Assembly: GCA_964528675.1 (NCBI GenBank)
Contig: CAZGTU010000005.1
Coordinates: forward strand, 39,792-103,791
Direction of reading: 5' to 3'
DNA: 64,000 nucleotides
DNA from: CAYRTD01 sp964528675
Lineage (GTDB): Bacteria > Bacteroidota > Bacteroidia > Bacteroidales > GCA-2748055
Numbering within the stretch: the stretch's first letter is position 1; each line of letters begins with the position of its first letter. Of the stretch, positions 42,136 to 51,315 are shown in pieces. The translations under genes were made by a program, and so were the position numbers. A model generated the notes under the pieces. That model saw nothing but the letters and a program-made list of their open reading frames with translations. It made no database searches and was not told the DNA's origin.

Positions 42136-44630
42136 GTTGAAAGTTTTACCTGTGTTATTCCCGAGCCTCCCCTCTCCACATGTTCATCACCATACCATTC
42201 CACCACATCCATTGCTGAAAGGTGTTGTCTTATAAGCTCCCTCAGTATACCGTTACCTTTTCCGTGCAATATTCTCAAGTCATTGGCCTGAACCATCACT
42301 GCCTCATCAATGAAATCACTAATGATCCTGAGTGCATCATCTGCTCTTTTCCCCCTGATATCAATATCAGGCGAAAAGTTTATTTTTCGTTTTCCAATAT
42401 CCCAGTCGGCCAGACCCGGACGTTTTGATTTAGGTTTGTAGTCTCTTTCATACTTATCGTCCGGGATCTTCTCAAGAACATCCTGTTTCACATTTGTTTT
42501 AATATTACCAAAAGCTACTTCAACTTTTTCACCCTTAACTTTCAGAACTTCACCGGGAATATCCTGTCCTTTCATAAGGACTTTATCTCCCTCCCTGATG
42601 GTTTTATCCCCTGGTTTTTCCTTCTTTTCCCCTGGTTTTACTCCTTTTCCGGCTTGTATTCGCCTGCTCCTCTTTTTAACTTCTGAAAGTTTATTTTGCA
42701 GTTCATGGGTGTCTTTTCTAAGTTGATCTTCAACTTTATCGCTTTCAAGCTGTTCTTTATAACGCTCAAGTTCTTTTCTTAAATCTTTGGTTTTCTCTTT
42801 CTCTGCCTGTGCTTCTCTTATTTCACGGATGGTGTTCTCAATCTTCCGGTTCGTCTCCGCAAGCAGTCTTTGAGATTCTTCTTTGGCTTCTTTGAGGATC
42901 TTTTTTCTCAATTTTTCAGTATCGCTTAGCTCAGCGTCATAACGTTCAACCAGCTCAGCCAGCCGTTTTTCATTTACCCTGATCCTTTGACGTTTGTTGT
43001 TCCAGTATTTTTTATCACGGATAATATCCTTCAGATGCCTGTCAAAATCAACATGTTCGCTTCCCACCTTTTGTTCGGCAATTTTCAGAATATCCTCCGG
43101 GATACCCGTCTTTCTGGCTATTTCAAACGCAAAGGATGAACCCGGCTTACCAATTGACAACTTGTAAAGAGGTTGGATTTTCTGAGTGTCAAAAAGCATT
43201 GCCCCGTTAATCATACCATCTTCAGAGGAAGCAAAATGCTTTAAATTTGTATAATGCGTGGTAATCACTCCAAACACTTTCGCCAGATTAAGATGTTGTA
43301 AGACCGATTCTGCAATTGCAGCTCCCAGGGCGGGTTCTGTACCACTACCAAGTTCATCGATAAGGATAAGGCTTCCGGCATCGGTATTCTTTAGAAACAT
43401 CTTCATGTTCAACAGATGTGAACTGTATGTACTCAAATCATCCTCAATGGATTGCTCATCACCCATGTCGAGAAAGATTTTTTCAAACACACCGAAAACA
43501 GAACCTTCGTCAGTTGTGACGAGAAAACCCGACTGACACATCATTTGAAGCAAACCAATGGTTTGAAGACAAACCGATTTTCCTCCTGCATTGGGACCTG
43601 ATATTACCAGCAAGCGGCTCCTTTCATCCAGCTTAATATCAAGAGGTACCACCTCCTTTTCACGCCCGTTCGATCGAAAAGTAATAAATAAAAGAGGGTG
43701 CCTGGAATTTTTCCAGTCTATTTCAGGCCTGTCATTAATCCTTGGGAGATGAGCTCCTACATCAATTGCAAATCTGGCTCTTGCTCTTATTGAATCAATT
43801 CTGGCAAGAAAAATATGAGATAACCTGAGCTCATCAATGTAAGGCCGGATAAAATCGGTAAACTCGGTCAAAACCCTGACGATTTCACGCTTTTCCTTAT
43901 TTTCAAGCTCTCTGAGTTCATTATTTGCTTCAACCACTGAAGTAGGCTCGATATAAACAGTCCTTCCTGTTGCTGATTCATCGTGAATGTATCCGCCAAT
44001 TCTCTTCTTATTTGTTGCGGGAACGGGAATCACCGAACGGCCATTTCTCACCGATAAAGCAGCATCTTCCTCAATAATCCCTTCCTTGCGAGCTTTTTCA
44101 AGCACTTTATTCAGCAAGCGGGAGATGGAATTTTGTTTACTTCTTAATTCATTGCGAATGGATGAAAGTTCCCTGGAGGCATTATCACGAATATTGCCAT
44201 GCTTATTAATGAGCTGGTTCAAACGCTCATGTACGATAGGAAAAAACTTAACCTCCGAGGCCAGCTCTTTTAATTCAGGATAATTATCCTCTTCATCCCG
44301 CTTTAAAAAATTCAGTATTGCCCTTACAGATTCAAGGGCTTTTTTCAGATTAACCAGTTCGAATACCTCCAGGAAACGGCCTTCAACACGTGCTTTGGAT
44401 AAAGATGGAGAAATATCAATGAAATTCTCTACGGGGAATTCTGCATCCGACAGAATGATTTGCCTGAATTCTTCAACTTCTTTCAGTCTTTTTTTAACCA
44501 ATCCAGGATCTCCGGAAAAATCCAGGTTCCTCACCACTTCCCTTCCCGGGTCAAAAAGGCAAAAACCGGACACGATCTCCCTGATTTTCGCCATGCCTAT
44601 TTTCTGCTCAAAATTTTCCGGATATATCAC
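42132..44630 (-). CDS. mutS2: DNA mismatch repair-like ATPase MutS2
   Basis: An 832-residue MutS2. The core and lever regions are followed by the MutS ATPase with Walker A GPNAGGKS near residue 345 and LILIDELGSGTEPALG as Walker B. A coiled-coil linker (about 510-680) with many Glu and Lys precedes a C-terminal Smr endonuclease domain (DIRGKRADDALRII, LRILHGKGNGIL). It acts on branched DNA and in ribosome-collision rescue in other bacteria rather than in classical mismatch repair. A Bacteroidota promoter (44648-44677) precedes it and four coupled envelope-type genes follow. Confidence 0.96.
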   Translation of the reverse strand: MIYPENFEQKIGMAKIREIVSGFCLFDPGREVVRNLDFSGDPGLVKKRLKEVEEFRQIILSDAEFPVENFIDISPSLSKARVEGRFLEVFELVNLKKALESVRAILNFLKRDEEDNYPELKELASEVKFFPIVHERLNQLINKHGNIRDNASRELSSIRNELRSKQNSISRLLNKVLEKARKEGIIEEDAALSVRNGRSVIPVPATNKKRIGGYIHDESATGRTVYIEPTSVVEANNELRELENKEKREIVRVLTEFTDFIRPYIDELRLSHIFLARIDSIRARARFAIDVGAHLPRINDRPEIDWKNSRHPLLFITFRSNGREKEVVPLDIKLDERSRLLVISGPNAGGKSVCLQTIGLLQMMCQSGFLVTTDEGSVFGVFEKIFLDMGDEQSIEDDLSTYSSHLLNMKMFLKNTDAGSLILIDELGSGTEPALGAAIAESVLQHLNLAKVFGVITTHYTNLKHFASSEDGMINGAMLFDTQKIQPLYKLSIGKPGSSFAFEIARKTGIPEDILKIAEQKVGSEHVDFDRHLKDIIRDKKYWNNKRQRIRVNEKRLAELVERYDAELSDTEKLRKKILKEAKEESQRLLAETNRKIENTIREIREAQAEKEKTKDLRKELERYKEQLESDKVEDQLRKDTHELQNKLSEVKKRSRRIQAGKGVKPGEKKEKPGDKTIREGDKVLMKGQDIPGEVLKVKGEKVEVAFGNIKTNVKQDVLEKIPDDKYERDYKPKSKRPGLADWDIGKRKINFSPDIDIRGKRADDALRIISDFIDEAVMVQANDLRILHGKGNGILRELIRQHLSAMDVVEWYGDEHVERGGSGITQVKLST

Positions 44631-44647
44631 ACTGCAGTTATTTAGAG

Positions 44648-44677
44648 CAAAGTTAGGAAAGAAGGGTTGAATAACAA
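44648..44677 (-). promoter_or_regulatory. Promoter of the mutS2 operon
   Basis: On the minus strand TTG (44675-44677), a 19-nt spacer and TAACTTTG (44648-44655) match the TTG / TAnnTTTG consensus. The start codon at 44630 lies 17 nt past the -7 element. Confidence 0.65.
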
Positions 44678-44821
44678 GGGAGAAATTTTAGATAAAATAA
44701 AATAAGGAAAATAATACTGCTCCTGGTTAATAAGTTTTGGTTTAGTGTTTTCACAGGATGAAAATGATCGGGGAGATTGAATAAAGCCGGTTTAATAATA
44801 CGCAGTCTTATGAATTAATGT

Positions 44822-44848
44822 ACTGAAGTTTCGCACTTGATTAATGTA
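44822..44848 (+). repeat. Solo copy of the ACTGAAGTTTCGCACTT repeat
   Basis: The 17-bp ACTGAAGTTTCGCACTT plus GATTAAT recurs, with changes, as both ends of the inverted-repeat element at 45822-46088. This copy stands alone in the mutS2-DUF2490 gap. Confidence 0.55.
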
Positions 44849-44865
44849 TAATAGAAAATGAAAAA

Positions 44866-44947
44866 CCCTGCCAGGGGACTGTTTATGGAAACCTTTCTCG
44901 CAATTGACTACCCAAATCATTGATAACAGTCCATAACCCTGACAGGG
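44866..44947. repeat. Pair of CCCTGNCAGGG palindromes
   Basis: CCCTGCCAGGG at 44866-44876 and CCCTGACAGGG at 44937-44947, each preceded by AA and followed by a G/A-ACT word. They lie in the 380-bp gap (44631-45010) between mutS2 and the DUF2490 gene, which otherwise holds only the mutS2 promoter and the solo repeat. They may be small hairpins or repeat-family remnants. Confidence 0.4.
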
Positions 44948-45010
44948 AACTAAACCATGTCTCCAAAGAGGGGTTTATGAAATTAACTGGAGTCTGCCCC
45001 AGTATAGACA

Positions 45011-45703
45011 CTAATTAATTCGGTGATGCAAGCTTAATTGTAATTGTCCTTTACCCCAGTTATCAGTACGCTGTTTCATCCATCCGGCCTGAATTCTTAA
45101 TTTATCAGCGACTCCATAACCAAGGCCAAAATAGGTTCGGTTACGGTCAAAAATCTCAACTTCGCGATTATCGCCTATATCTCTCTGTCCATTTATGAAT
45201 AATTCATTGTAAAAGGACAGATAAATAGTTTCTTTACCGATTTCAGGTTTATTAAAGGGTATATTCATGAATAAAGTATAACGATACCGGGTCCTGAAAT
45301 CCTGGTTTTCCACAAATCTCTGTTCATACCTGAACCTATGAGTAAGGTAAACCCGGGTTAAAGGATTATGCGGCAGCAAGGCCTCCTGGTAAATTCGACT
45401 CTCCATGACAGATTCAGTACTTTCACCCATCTCACCTGTAGTGATATTTCCATAGCCCAGTGTGAACCGGGCATTGGAGTTTTCAGGCTGAAAATTGAAT
45501 CCTCCTCGTAAAAGAAGTTGCTCAAGATCACCTATCAGATTCCAGTTCCTGTATTGAATATCTCCCTGCACGCCAAAATTACTTTCACCGAATTTTGCAT
45601 TAAAAAAATACATATACCAGGCACCGGTCTGATCCTCCTCTACCTGGGAAAACAAAGGCAGCTTGAATAATATTAGTAAAGATATTATGAATATTCTTTT
45701 CAT
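45011..45703 (-). CDS. DUF2490 family outer-membrane protein
   Basis: 230 residues. A signal peptide (to about LPLFSQ) is followed by a small beta-barrel-like sequence with regular aromatic strands (TGAWYMYFFNAKFGESNFG, RTYFGLGYGVADKLRIQAGW) ending in LQLSLHHRIN. The pattern fits DUF2490, a family of porin-like proteins with no assigned function. It stands alone on its strand between two gene-poor repeat-bearing gaps of 380 and 558 bp. Role unknown. Confidence 0.8.
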   Translation of the reverse strand: MKRIFIISLLILFKLPLFSQVEEDQTGAWYMYFFNAKFGESNFGVQGDIQYRNWNLIGDLEQLLLRGGFNFQPENSNARFTLGYGNITTGEMGESTESVMESRIYQEALLPHNPLTRVYLTHRFRYEQRFVENQDFRTRYRYTLFMNIPFNKPEIGKETIYLSFYNELFINGQRDIGDNREVEIFDRNRTYFGLGYGVADKLRIQAGWMKQRTDNWGKGQLQLSLHHRIN

Positions 45704-45821
45704 GATACTAAGGTTTTTTGATTAGGAATTCAGTCCAAATCAGACTGAAGTTAACTTTGAAGCGTAATTTTCCGATAACAGGCTAAAACTTTTTTATAAG
45801 TTTTCCTGATTAATATAATTT

Positions 45822-46088
45822 ACTGAAGTTTTGCACTTATCAATTAATGTTGCCACAGAACCTCCAAAGGCGGACAGGTTCAAAGATTAAGAATATTAAT
45901 TGCACTCGTACTAATTAGATTGACACAGAAACAATTCTGTAAAAACTGAAAGGAATCCGCGAAAATTAATTGCAACGAATGAGAAATAATTATAATCTGT
46001 GAACTTAGCGATAGCGATTTCATGAACAGCCAAAGGCTGTGAGTAATCTGTGGCAACATATCTTATTAATCAAGTGCGAAACTTTAGT
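45822..46088. repeat. Inverted-repeat (MITE-like) element, 267 bp
   Basis: The left end ACTGAAGTTTTGCACTT (45822-45838) and right end (46072-46088; complement ACTAAAGTTTCGCACTT) match at 15 of 17 positions. Inside both ends is an ATTAAT stretch followed by TGTTGCCACAGA. The interior has no reading frame of note and contains a small hairpin CAGCCAAAGGCTG (46027-46039). No clear target duplication was seen. It occupies most of the 558-bp gap 45704-46261; the rest of that gap shows nothing I can name. Confidence 0.6.
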
Positions 46089-46261
46089 TATTTATAATCA
46101 AAAGAAGATTGTACATCAGATTTTGGTATCAAATATTGCCCCATATCACATTAAGCTATTATCATCAATCATAAAGCAATTCAAACCTTTCGAGGCATTA
46201 AAATATCAGAAATGAGCCAACGTACAACCTTCTTAAGATCAAATTCAGACTACTCTAAAAA

Positions 46262-47083
46262 TCATTCCATGAAAGTGACTTTCCCTGACTCTACATCATA
46301 CATTGCACCCACAATGGAGATTTCTCCATTCTCATACATTTCTCTTATCACATCACTATCCGCCAGCATTTTTTCAATGGTGAGTTCAACATTCTTATCA
46401 GAAATTTTCTGAACATATTCAGCATTTTGTGAATTTTTCTCACCGGACACATTAGATGCAGCCTTAACTGCAGGTTCAAGATGTTTCAGCATAGCTGTCA
46501 GATTTCCCAGTTCAACATTGTCTGCTGCACCTTTTACAGCACCACAACTGGTGTGTCCCATTACTACAATGGTTTTGGATCCGGCCACTTTGGTAGCGAA
46601 CTCAAGGCTTCCAAGTATATCCTGGTTAACGAAATTCCCGGCTATACGGGCGTTGAAAATATCACCCACACCCTGATCAAAAACAATTTCGGTGGGAATC
46701 CTGGAATCAATGCAACTTACTACTGCTGCAAAGGGATACTGTCCATCTTCAGTTTTCTTAACCTGATCAATAAGATCCCTCTTGTACATTTTTTGATTTA
46801 CGAAACGGTCATTACCCTCTTTTAGCATCATAATCGCTTCATCAGGTGACATCGCGGCCTGTGAAGCTTTTGTTTGGGTTACATAATCTTTATTTTTCGG
46901 GTCTTCCTTTGCCGTCTGTTGTTTATTTTTATCATTTTCCATATTACAACCTGCCATTACTGTTAAACTAAAAAAAAGTGGTGCAATCAGCATAAATTTA
47001 AGAAAAGTCTTTAAAAGTGACTTCTCATTTTTAATACTTCCTTTCACTATTACCAGATTTGTTTCATTTTTTGTTGTTTTCAT
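46262..47083 (-). CDS. Beta-class carbonic anhydrase, lipoprotein
   Basis: 273 residues. A long N-region then a hydrophobic stretch ending TVMAGC gives a lipoprotein with Cys46, so the enzyme is outside the cytoplasm. The zinc site of beta-carbonic anhydrases is present: Cys124, Asp126 and Arg128 in SCIDSR, with His177 and Cys180 in GHTSCGAV. It should hydrate carbon dioxide to bicarbonate at the membrane surface. The start could also be the internal Met31. It lies 49 nt after a TetR regulator in the same direction. Confidence 0.93.
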   Translation of the reverse strand: MKTTKNETNLVIVKGSIKNEKSLLKTFLKFMLIAPLFFSLTVMAGCNMENDKNKQQTAKEDPKNKDYVTQTKASQAAMSPDEAIMMLKEGNDRFVNQKMYKRDLIDQVKKTEDGQYPFAAVVSCIDSRIPTEIVFDQGVGDIFNARIAGNFVNQDILGSLEFATKVAGSKTIVVMGHTSCGAVKGAADNVELGNLTAMLKHLEPAVKAASNVSGEKNSQNAEYVQKISDKNVELTIEKMLADSDVIREMYENGEISIVGAMYDVESGKVTFME

Positions 47084-47132
47084 GATTCATACCAATTTAG
47101 TTAATACTCATTTTCTAATTCTTATCATTATT

Positions 47133-47807
47133 TTATTTTATTGATTTAAGAGCGAGTTCGGTGTAAAAATCCGCAATGACATCTCTACCGTTTATTTTAT
47201 CGGTAAGGGCCGGTAAATGCTCCGAGAAAAAATGCTGGTGATGACTTCCTTCAATAATCGTGGAAACTAACATGTGGGAATATTGATATGCCGGATTGAT
47301 TTCTTTTATGATATCGCTGACCCGTGTTATCAAATTTTTATATGCTTCAAATACTCCTTCCTTATTTTCAATGTCAACCTCTTTTGTAAGATAAGTCTTT
47401 GCTGACTCTGAGATGATTATTGAACTTAGTTTTTTCAGATGGATAAAAGGATGTTCAAAACTATCATCCACCTTTTCAGTGAGCGTGATAACTGCCCTTT
47501 TCAATCTTTCCTGGGGCTCCTTAATATTTGCAGTATTAAAAACAAGTCTGTATTCCAGCCAGCCCCAGTACCAGCAACTCAGATAAAGCAGAAGCTTATG
47601 CTTACTTTCAAAGTATCGATAAATGGAAGCTTCTGTTGTATTAATCCTTTCTGCCAGTTTCCTGAAAGTAAAACTCTCAAACCCAATTTCGTTAATAAGA
47701 TCAATGCTACCTGAAAGAATCTTTTTACCAAGGTCACTGGAATCAGGATTTTTCACAAAAACATGATCATTAACATCTATCTTTAATTTTGAGGTCAATT
47801 GTTTCAT
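47133..47807 (-). CDS. TetR-family transcriptional regulator
   Basis: A 224-residue TetR/AcrR protein. The N-terminal helix-turn-helix is FTFRKLAERINTTEASIYRYFESKHKLL near residues 47-74, and the C-terminal ligand domain is all-helical with no recognised ligand motif. It is upstream of and co-directional with the carbonic anhydrase gene, so it probably controls it. Three exact 21-bp-spaced repeats lie 31 nt before its start. Confidence 0.9.
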   Translation of the reverse strand: MKQLTSKLKIDVNDHVFVKNPDSSDLGKKILSGSIDLINEIGFESFTFRKLAERINTTEASIYRYFESKHKLLLYLSCWYWGWLEYRLVFNTANIKEPQERLKRAVITLTEKVDDSFEHPFIHLKKLSSIIISESAKTYLTKEVDIENKEGVFEAYKNLITRVSDIIKEINPAYQYSHMLVSTIIEGSHHQHFFSEHLPALTDKINGRDVIADFYTELALKSIK

Positions 47808-47837
47808 ATTTAAGAATTAATATAGCTCTACAACAAC

Positions 47838-47888
47838 TTACTATTGTTTTTGTTTGTTTTACTATTAATAAATTACATTTTACTATTG
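47838..47888. promoter_or_regulatory. Three TTACTATT repeats at exact 21-bp spacing
   Basis: TTACTATT(G/A) begins at 47838, 47859 and 47880, that is two helical turns apart, placing the sites on one face of the DNA upstream of the TetR gene. They may be sites for the TetR protein or an activator. An inverted ACCTTCGAGGT motif follows at about 47892-47902, the reverse complement of a motif in the 59-kb repeats. Confidence 0.5.
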
Positions 47889-48015
47889 TAAGACCTTCGA
47901 GGTTTACAAAAACCTGACCAAATGTTTTATACTACACAGCAACAATTATTTAATATCTTCAATTAAACAATTAGTTAAAATTGGGGATATAAAGAAGTTC
48001 AGAAAGAAGGTGAAT

Positions 48016-50421
48016 CTAAAATCCGGTAAGAATGTTTTCTCCTCCGGATAACTCAAAATTCTTGCCTTTAAAAGTAAATGTTCCGGAAATTTTTCCGGGC
48101 AGTATAACAACAAAACTATCACGGGGAGAAGATGTGTAATGGAACTGAATAAGTCCTTCAGGATGGGCAATCGAAGCATCTATCCATTCCAGGTTGCCCG
48201 GTGTGGGCTTAATAATAACTTTATCAAAACCAGGAACGGAAGGTTGTATGCCACAGATGATTGAGAGAAAATGATAATTGGGGCTTGCACTCCAGGCATG
48301 GCAATCGGAGCGGGTAGGATCGTGGCGTTCAGCAAATGTAGTAAGACCTTTTTCAAGCATATCTTTCCATATGCCGAGTAAATCGAAATACAGATGTTCC
48401 ATGCCGGCCTTTCTCAATGCTTCAAATAAATAAAAACGGTAATAAATGGTGGTCTGGATCAGGTCCTGGTCAAAAGCAATTCTTTCTATGAATTCCCTGG
48501 ATTTTTCCTCCGGGACCACACCGGTCAAAACAGCCAGAAGGTTGGCATGCTGACTGTAATCATTTCCCGCGTAGCTGTCCTTCAATAAATTCTTGTCATC
48601 ATCCCAGCATAATTCCCCGACATTGATTAAAATATCTTTTGCGTTCCGCATATATTTATCTGCAGCTTTTGTATCACCAGTTTCTCTGAATATTTTATCA
48701 TATTTCTGCAAAGCATAAACAAACTGAAGGTTTAGAATGGAAGATATTCCTCCTTCCCTTACGCCTTCCGGCATTCCCCCTGTATTTAGAACAGGGTCCC
48801 ATGCCCATTCATCAGGCCAGTCGACAAAATTCCAGTGATCAACATCCCTGAGCACTCCACTGTCATCATCAATAAATGTAATATGCCAGTCGAAAATAGC
48901 TTTTACTTTATCATTGAATTTTCTGACAAAGTTCAAATCCCCTGTGTAACGATAGTAATCATCAAGCATCATCGTCCAGAACAATGAAAAAGGCGGAATT
49001 TTACTTCCCGATGATGCCGGATATGCAGCCAAGGTAAGCCCTGTGGAATCAATTGACCATGAAAACTGTTCAATTGCATTCCTCATAAGTCTAATATCTC
49101 CGGTGTTATAAAGGCTAACTAGAGCCTGGATCCGGGTATCCCCAACGTACTGTAATTGTTCATAATAGGGACAATCCATAAAGGTCTCCCATGCACAAAG
49201 TCGGGCAGTTCTCCAGGCAACTGACCAGATTTTATTCAAAATGGAATCACTACATTCAAATTCTGCCCGGTGTTTAAAAGGATAGGCCGTGAAAACACCA
49301 TAAAAATCTTCAATTATTAAAGGGCTATCGGCTGTCTCTATCTCAAGCATTAAATATCGATAAGTTCGAAACCAGGAAGGACGAAAGATCTCTTTTAGTG
49401 AACCATCAGGGCTTAAATGATCATAATAGCCAATGAATTGTTTTCCCCTGGTAATATTTCGGTTGCCTTTATCCTGAGCTTCACCAATAAGCTTTCCTTC
49501 TTTGTCTCTCTGCCCTTTTTTATAAAGAGCCTCAGCGTAAGATATTTTGATACTGCTTTTATTTCCCCCGCTAAACATCAATTCCGGGAATCCGGTTGTA
49601 AGCACACCATTGTCGATTAACAGGCTCACCTTACTCTGGGGCTTTACACGAAACGAAAAAGAGGTATCGGTAAAACTGAAATTAGCCGCTTCACCGCCAC
49701 CTCTAAGGATACGCCTAAACCTTTCTTGTTTTCTTTCAAGCAGGGGAATGGTACGTGGTGAAGGGAATTCAGGCTGATTACCCATAATGGATGTAGTTTT
49801 CCAGCCTGTATCATCAAATCCTTCTGAATACCAATCCCTGAACTCTTCAGAAAAAATAACTGAATCGCATGAAGGGGCCAGAAACCCTCCCCTAACGTGG
49901 ACGGTGTTCTTCACTTGAAGGGGATGATAATTATTATTTTCCCGGACTCTCCAGTTTTCAGAACTGTTCAATTGAGGTAACTCCCGGCAATTAAGCCATA
50001 AACCGGTTCTTGCAGGAAACATATTTTTACCGGCAAAATCACCAAAATTTATCACTTCAATGGCAAAAATGTTTGTTCCCTTTTCAAGGAAACCTGAAAT
50101 GTCATAGCTGTCATATTTCCAGTGAGCAGGATCGGATATTTGAGGTCCAAGGCCTGCAAAACGACCATTGATATAGAGTTTATATCGCTGAAAGGCCGAT
50201 ATTTTCAGTTCTGCCTTTCCAGGTAAATCGGTTAGTTCCAGATTATGCCGAAAATACATCACTCCATAATCGGTAACAGGATCGGAATCCTCCAAAGAAA
50301 TCCATGCGACCTGGTCATCTCCCGAGCAAGAGTTGATTAAAATGAAAATAAGTAAAGTGGTGATCACTTTAATATTTGACACATTTAAATTAAGGAGCAT
50401 GTATTCCATAGTAAAATTCAT
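48016..50421 (-). CDS. GH78 alpha-L-rhamnosidase-like lipoprotein
   Basis: 801 residues. The signal ends LIFILINSC (lipoprotein), with alternative starts at 50409 and 50400. N-terminal beta-sandwich regions (AELKISAFQRYKLYINGRFA) typical of GH78 precede the (alpha/alpha)6 barrel with the family segment DCPYYEQLQYVGDTRIQAL near residue 420. ERHDPTRSDCHAWSASPNYH near the C-terminus is also typical. It likely removes alpha-L-rhamnose from pectin-like or plant glycans outside the cytoplasm. It is divergent from a PadR regulator. No rhamnose catabolic genes are in view. Confidence 0.87.
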   Translation of the reverse strand: MNFTMEYMLLNLNVSNIKVITTLLIFILINSCSGDDQVAWISLEDSDPVTDYGVMYFRHNLELTDLPGKAELKISAFQRYKLYINGRFAGLGPQISDPAHWKYDSYDISGFLEKGTNIFAIEVINFGDFAGKNMFPARTGLWLNCRELPQLNSSENWRVRENNNYHPLQVKNTVHVRGGFLAPSCDSVIFSEEFRDWYSEGFDDTGWKTTSIMGNQPEFPSPRTIPLLERKQERFRRILRGGGEAANFSFTDTSFSFRVKPQSKVSLLIDNGVLTTGFPELMFSGGNKSSIKISYAEALYKKGQRDKEGKLIGEAQDKGNRNITRGKQFIGYYDHLSPDGSLKEIFRPSWFRTYRYLMLEIETADSPLIIEDFYGVFTAYPFKHRAEFECSDSILNKIWSVAWRTARLCAWETFMDCPYYEQLQYVGDTRIQALVSLYNTGDIRLMRNAIEQFSWSIDSTGLTLAAYPASSGSKIPPFSLFWTMMLDDYYRYTGDLNFVRKFNDKVKAIFDWHITFIDDDSGVLRDVDHWNFVDWPDEWAWDPVLNTGGMPEGVREGGISSILNLQFVYALQKYDKIFRETGDTKAADKYMRNAKDILINVGELCWDDDKNLLKDSYAGNDYSQHANLLAVLTGVVPEEKSREFIERIAFDQDLIQTTIYYRFYLFEALRKAGMEHLYFDLLGIWKDMLEKGLTTFAERHDPTRSDCHAWSASPNYHFLSIICGIQPSVPGFDKVIIKPTPGNLEWIDASIAHPEGLIQFHYTSSPRDSFVVILPGKISGTFTFKGKNFELSGGENILTGF

Positions 50422-50466
50422 TATACTGACTACAAAACTAAACTAAATAAAAAACTATCAGATTCT

Positions 50467-50498
50467 TTTGGAAGAAATAATAATTATTAATACTTTTG
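50467..50498 (+). promoter_or_regulatory. Promoter of the padR gene pair
   Basis: TTTG at 50467-50470, a 20-nt spacer and TACTTTTG at 50491-50498 match the Bacteroidota consensus. On the opposite strand CAAAACTA (50433-50440) would give TAGTTTTG for the GH78 gene, with a weaker -33. Confidence 0.6.
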
Positions 50499-50523
50499 TA
50501 CTATACTTCTTGTTTAATACTAT

Positions 50524-50910
50524 ATGAATAAAAAAGATTTTACATACGAGCTTCTTCAGGCATGGGAAGAAACATATAAAAAAGGACAGCTTACACTCTG
50601 GGTGTTTTTATCACTTAAAGATGGGCCTAAATATGTACCTGAAATAAGAGAGTTTATTAAAAATCATTCTGAAAATACAATTAACTGTGAGGAGCAAAGT
50701 CTATATCGAACTCTCAGGAAATTCCATCACCTGGAAATGATAGAATACAAGACTGCCCCCGGCAGAAAAGGACCTGAAAGAAAGTATTATGAATTAACCG
50801 AACTGGGAGATACAATTCTTAAAAAATTCATTGAAAGAAACATTAGATTATTTTTTAAAGATAAAATTAAAAACCTTTTAAATATCAAGGAACATGAAAC
50901 TAACAAGTAA
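50524..50910 (+). CDS. PadR-family transcriptional regulator
   Basis: 128 residues. A winged helix-turn-helix of the PadR type (WVFLSLKDGPKYVPEIREFI, then EQSLYRTLRKFHHLEMIEY and KGPERKYYELTELG) is followed by a short C-terminal helix. The last 17 bases overlap the following membrane-protein gene. PadR proteins commonly repress a neighbouring membrane-associated gene in response to envelope or drug stress; the ligand is unknown. Confidence 0.88.
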   Translation: MNKKDFTYELLQAWEETYKKGQLTLWVFLSLKDGPKYVPEIREFIKNHSENTINCEEQSLYRTLRKFHHLEMIEYKTAPGRKGPERKYYELTELGDTILKKFIERNIRLFFKDKIKNLLNIKEHETNK

Positions 50911-51313
50911 ATATCTCTATTATTTCGCCATCAGTTTTGTTGCTCTTACTATTTTATTTAGATATGGGCTTAGCACATTCTTGGAGCAAGAAAGATTTAA
51001 TCTGGTATTATGGATAGCTATAAGTTATGGAACGCTATTATTCATTGCAGGATGGATCTTTGGGAGAGCACATGGAATTAACACTTTACAATTCGATGTA
51101 GGAATTTCTTTCCATATCACAGGTTTTCTGGCCTGGAGTCTTACTTCTTTAGTTTGGTTCTGGACAGGATTAAATTCCTCATATGAATCTATAAACTCAG
51201 TTTATCAGGCTATGGCTATCTGGGGAATATTCCTTTCGATACATTTCATAGTTTTCCTGTATTTGCGAAAAAACAGCATTAAAGGAATACAAAAATCAGA
51301 TATATTTGACTAA
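50894..51313 (+). CDS. Small four-helix membrane protein paired with PadR
   Basis: 139 residues with four hydrophobic segments (about 8-28, 38-58, 72-92 and 105-125) and a short basic tail. No known family was recognised. Its start lies inside the end of padR, so the two are translated as a unit. It is probably the regulated partner; function unknown. Confidence 0.72.
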   Translation: MKLTSKYLYYFAISFVALTILFRYGLSTFLEQERFNLVLWIAISYGTLLFIAGWIFGRAHGINTLQFDVGISFHITGFLAWSLTSLVWFWTGLNSSYESINSVYQAMAIWGIFLSIHFIVFLYLRKNSIKGIQKSDIFD

Positions 51314-51315
51314 AG

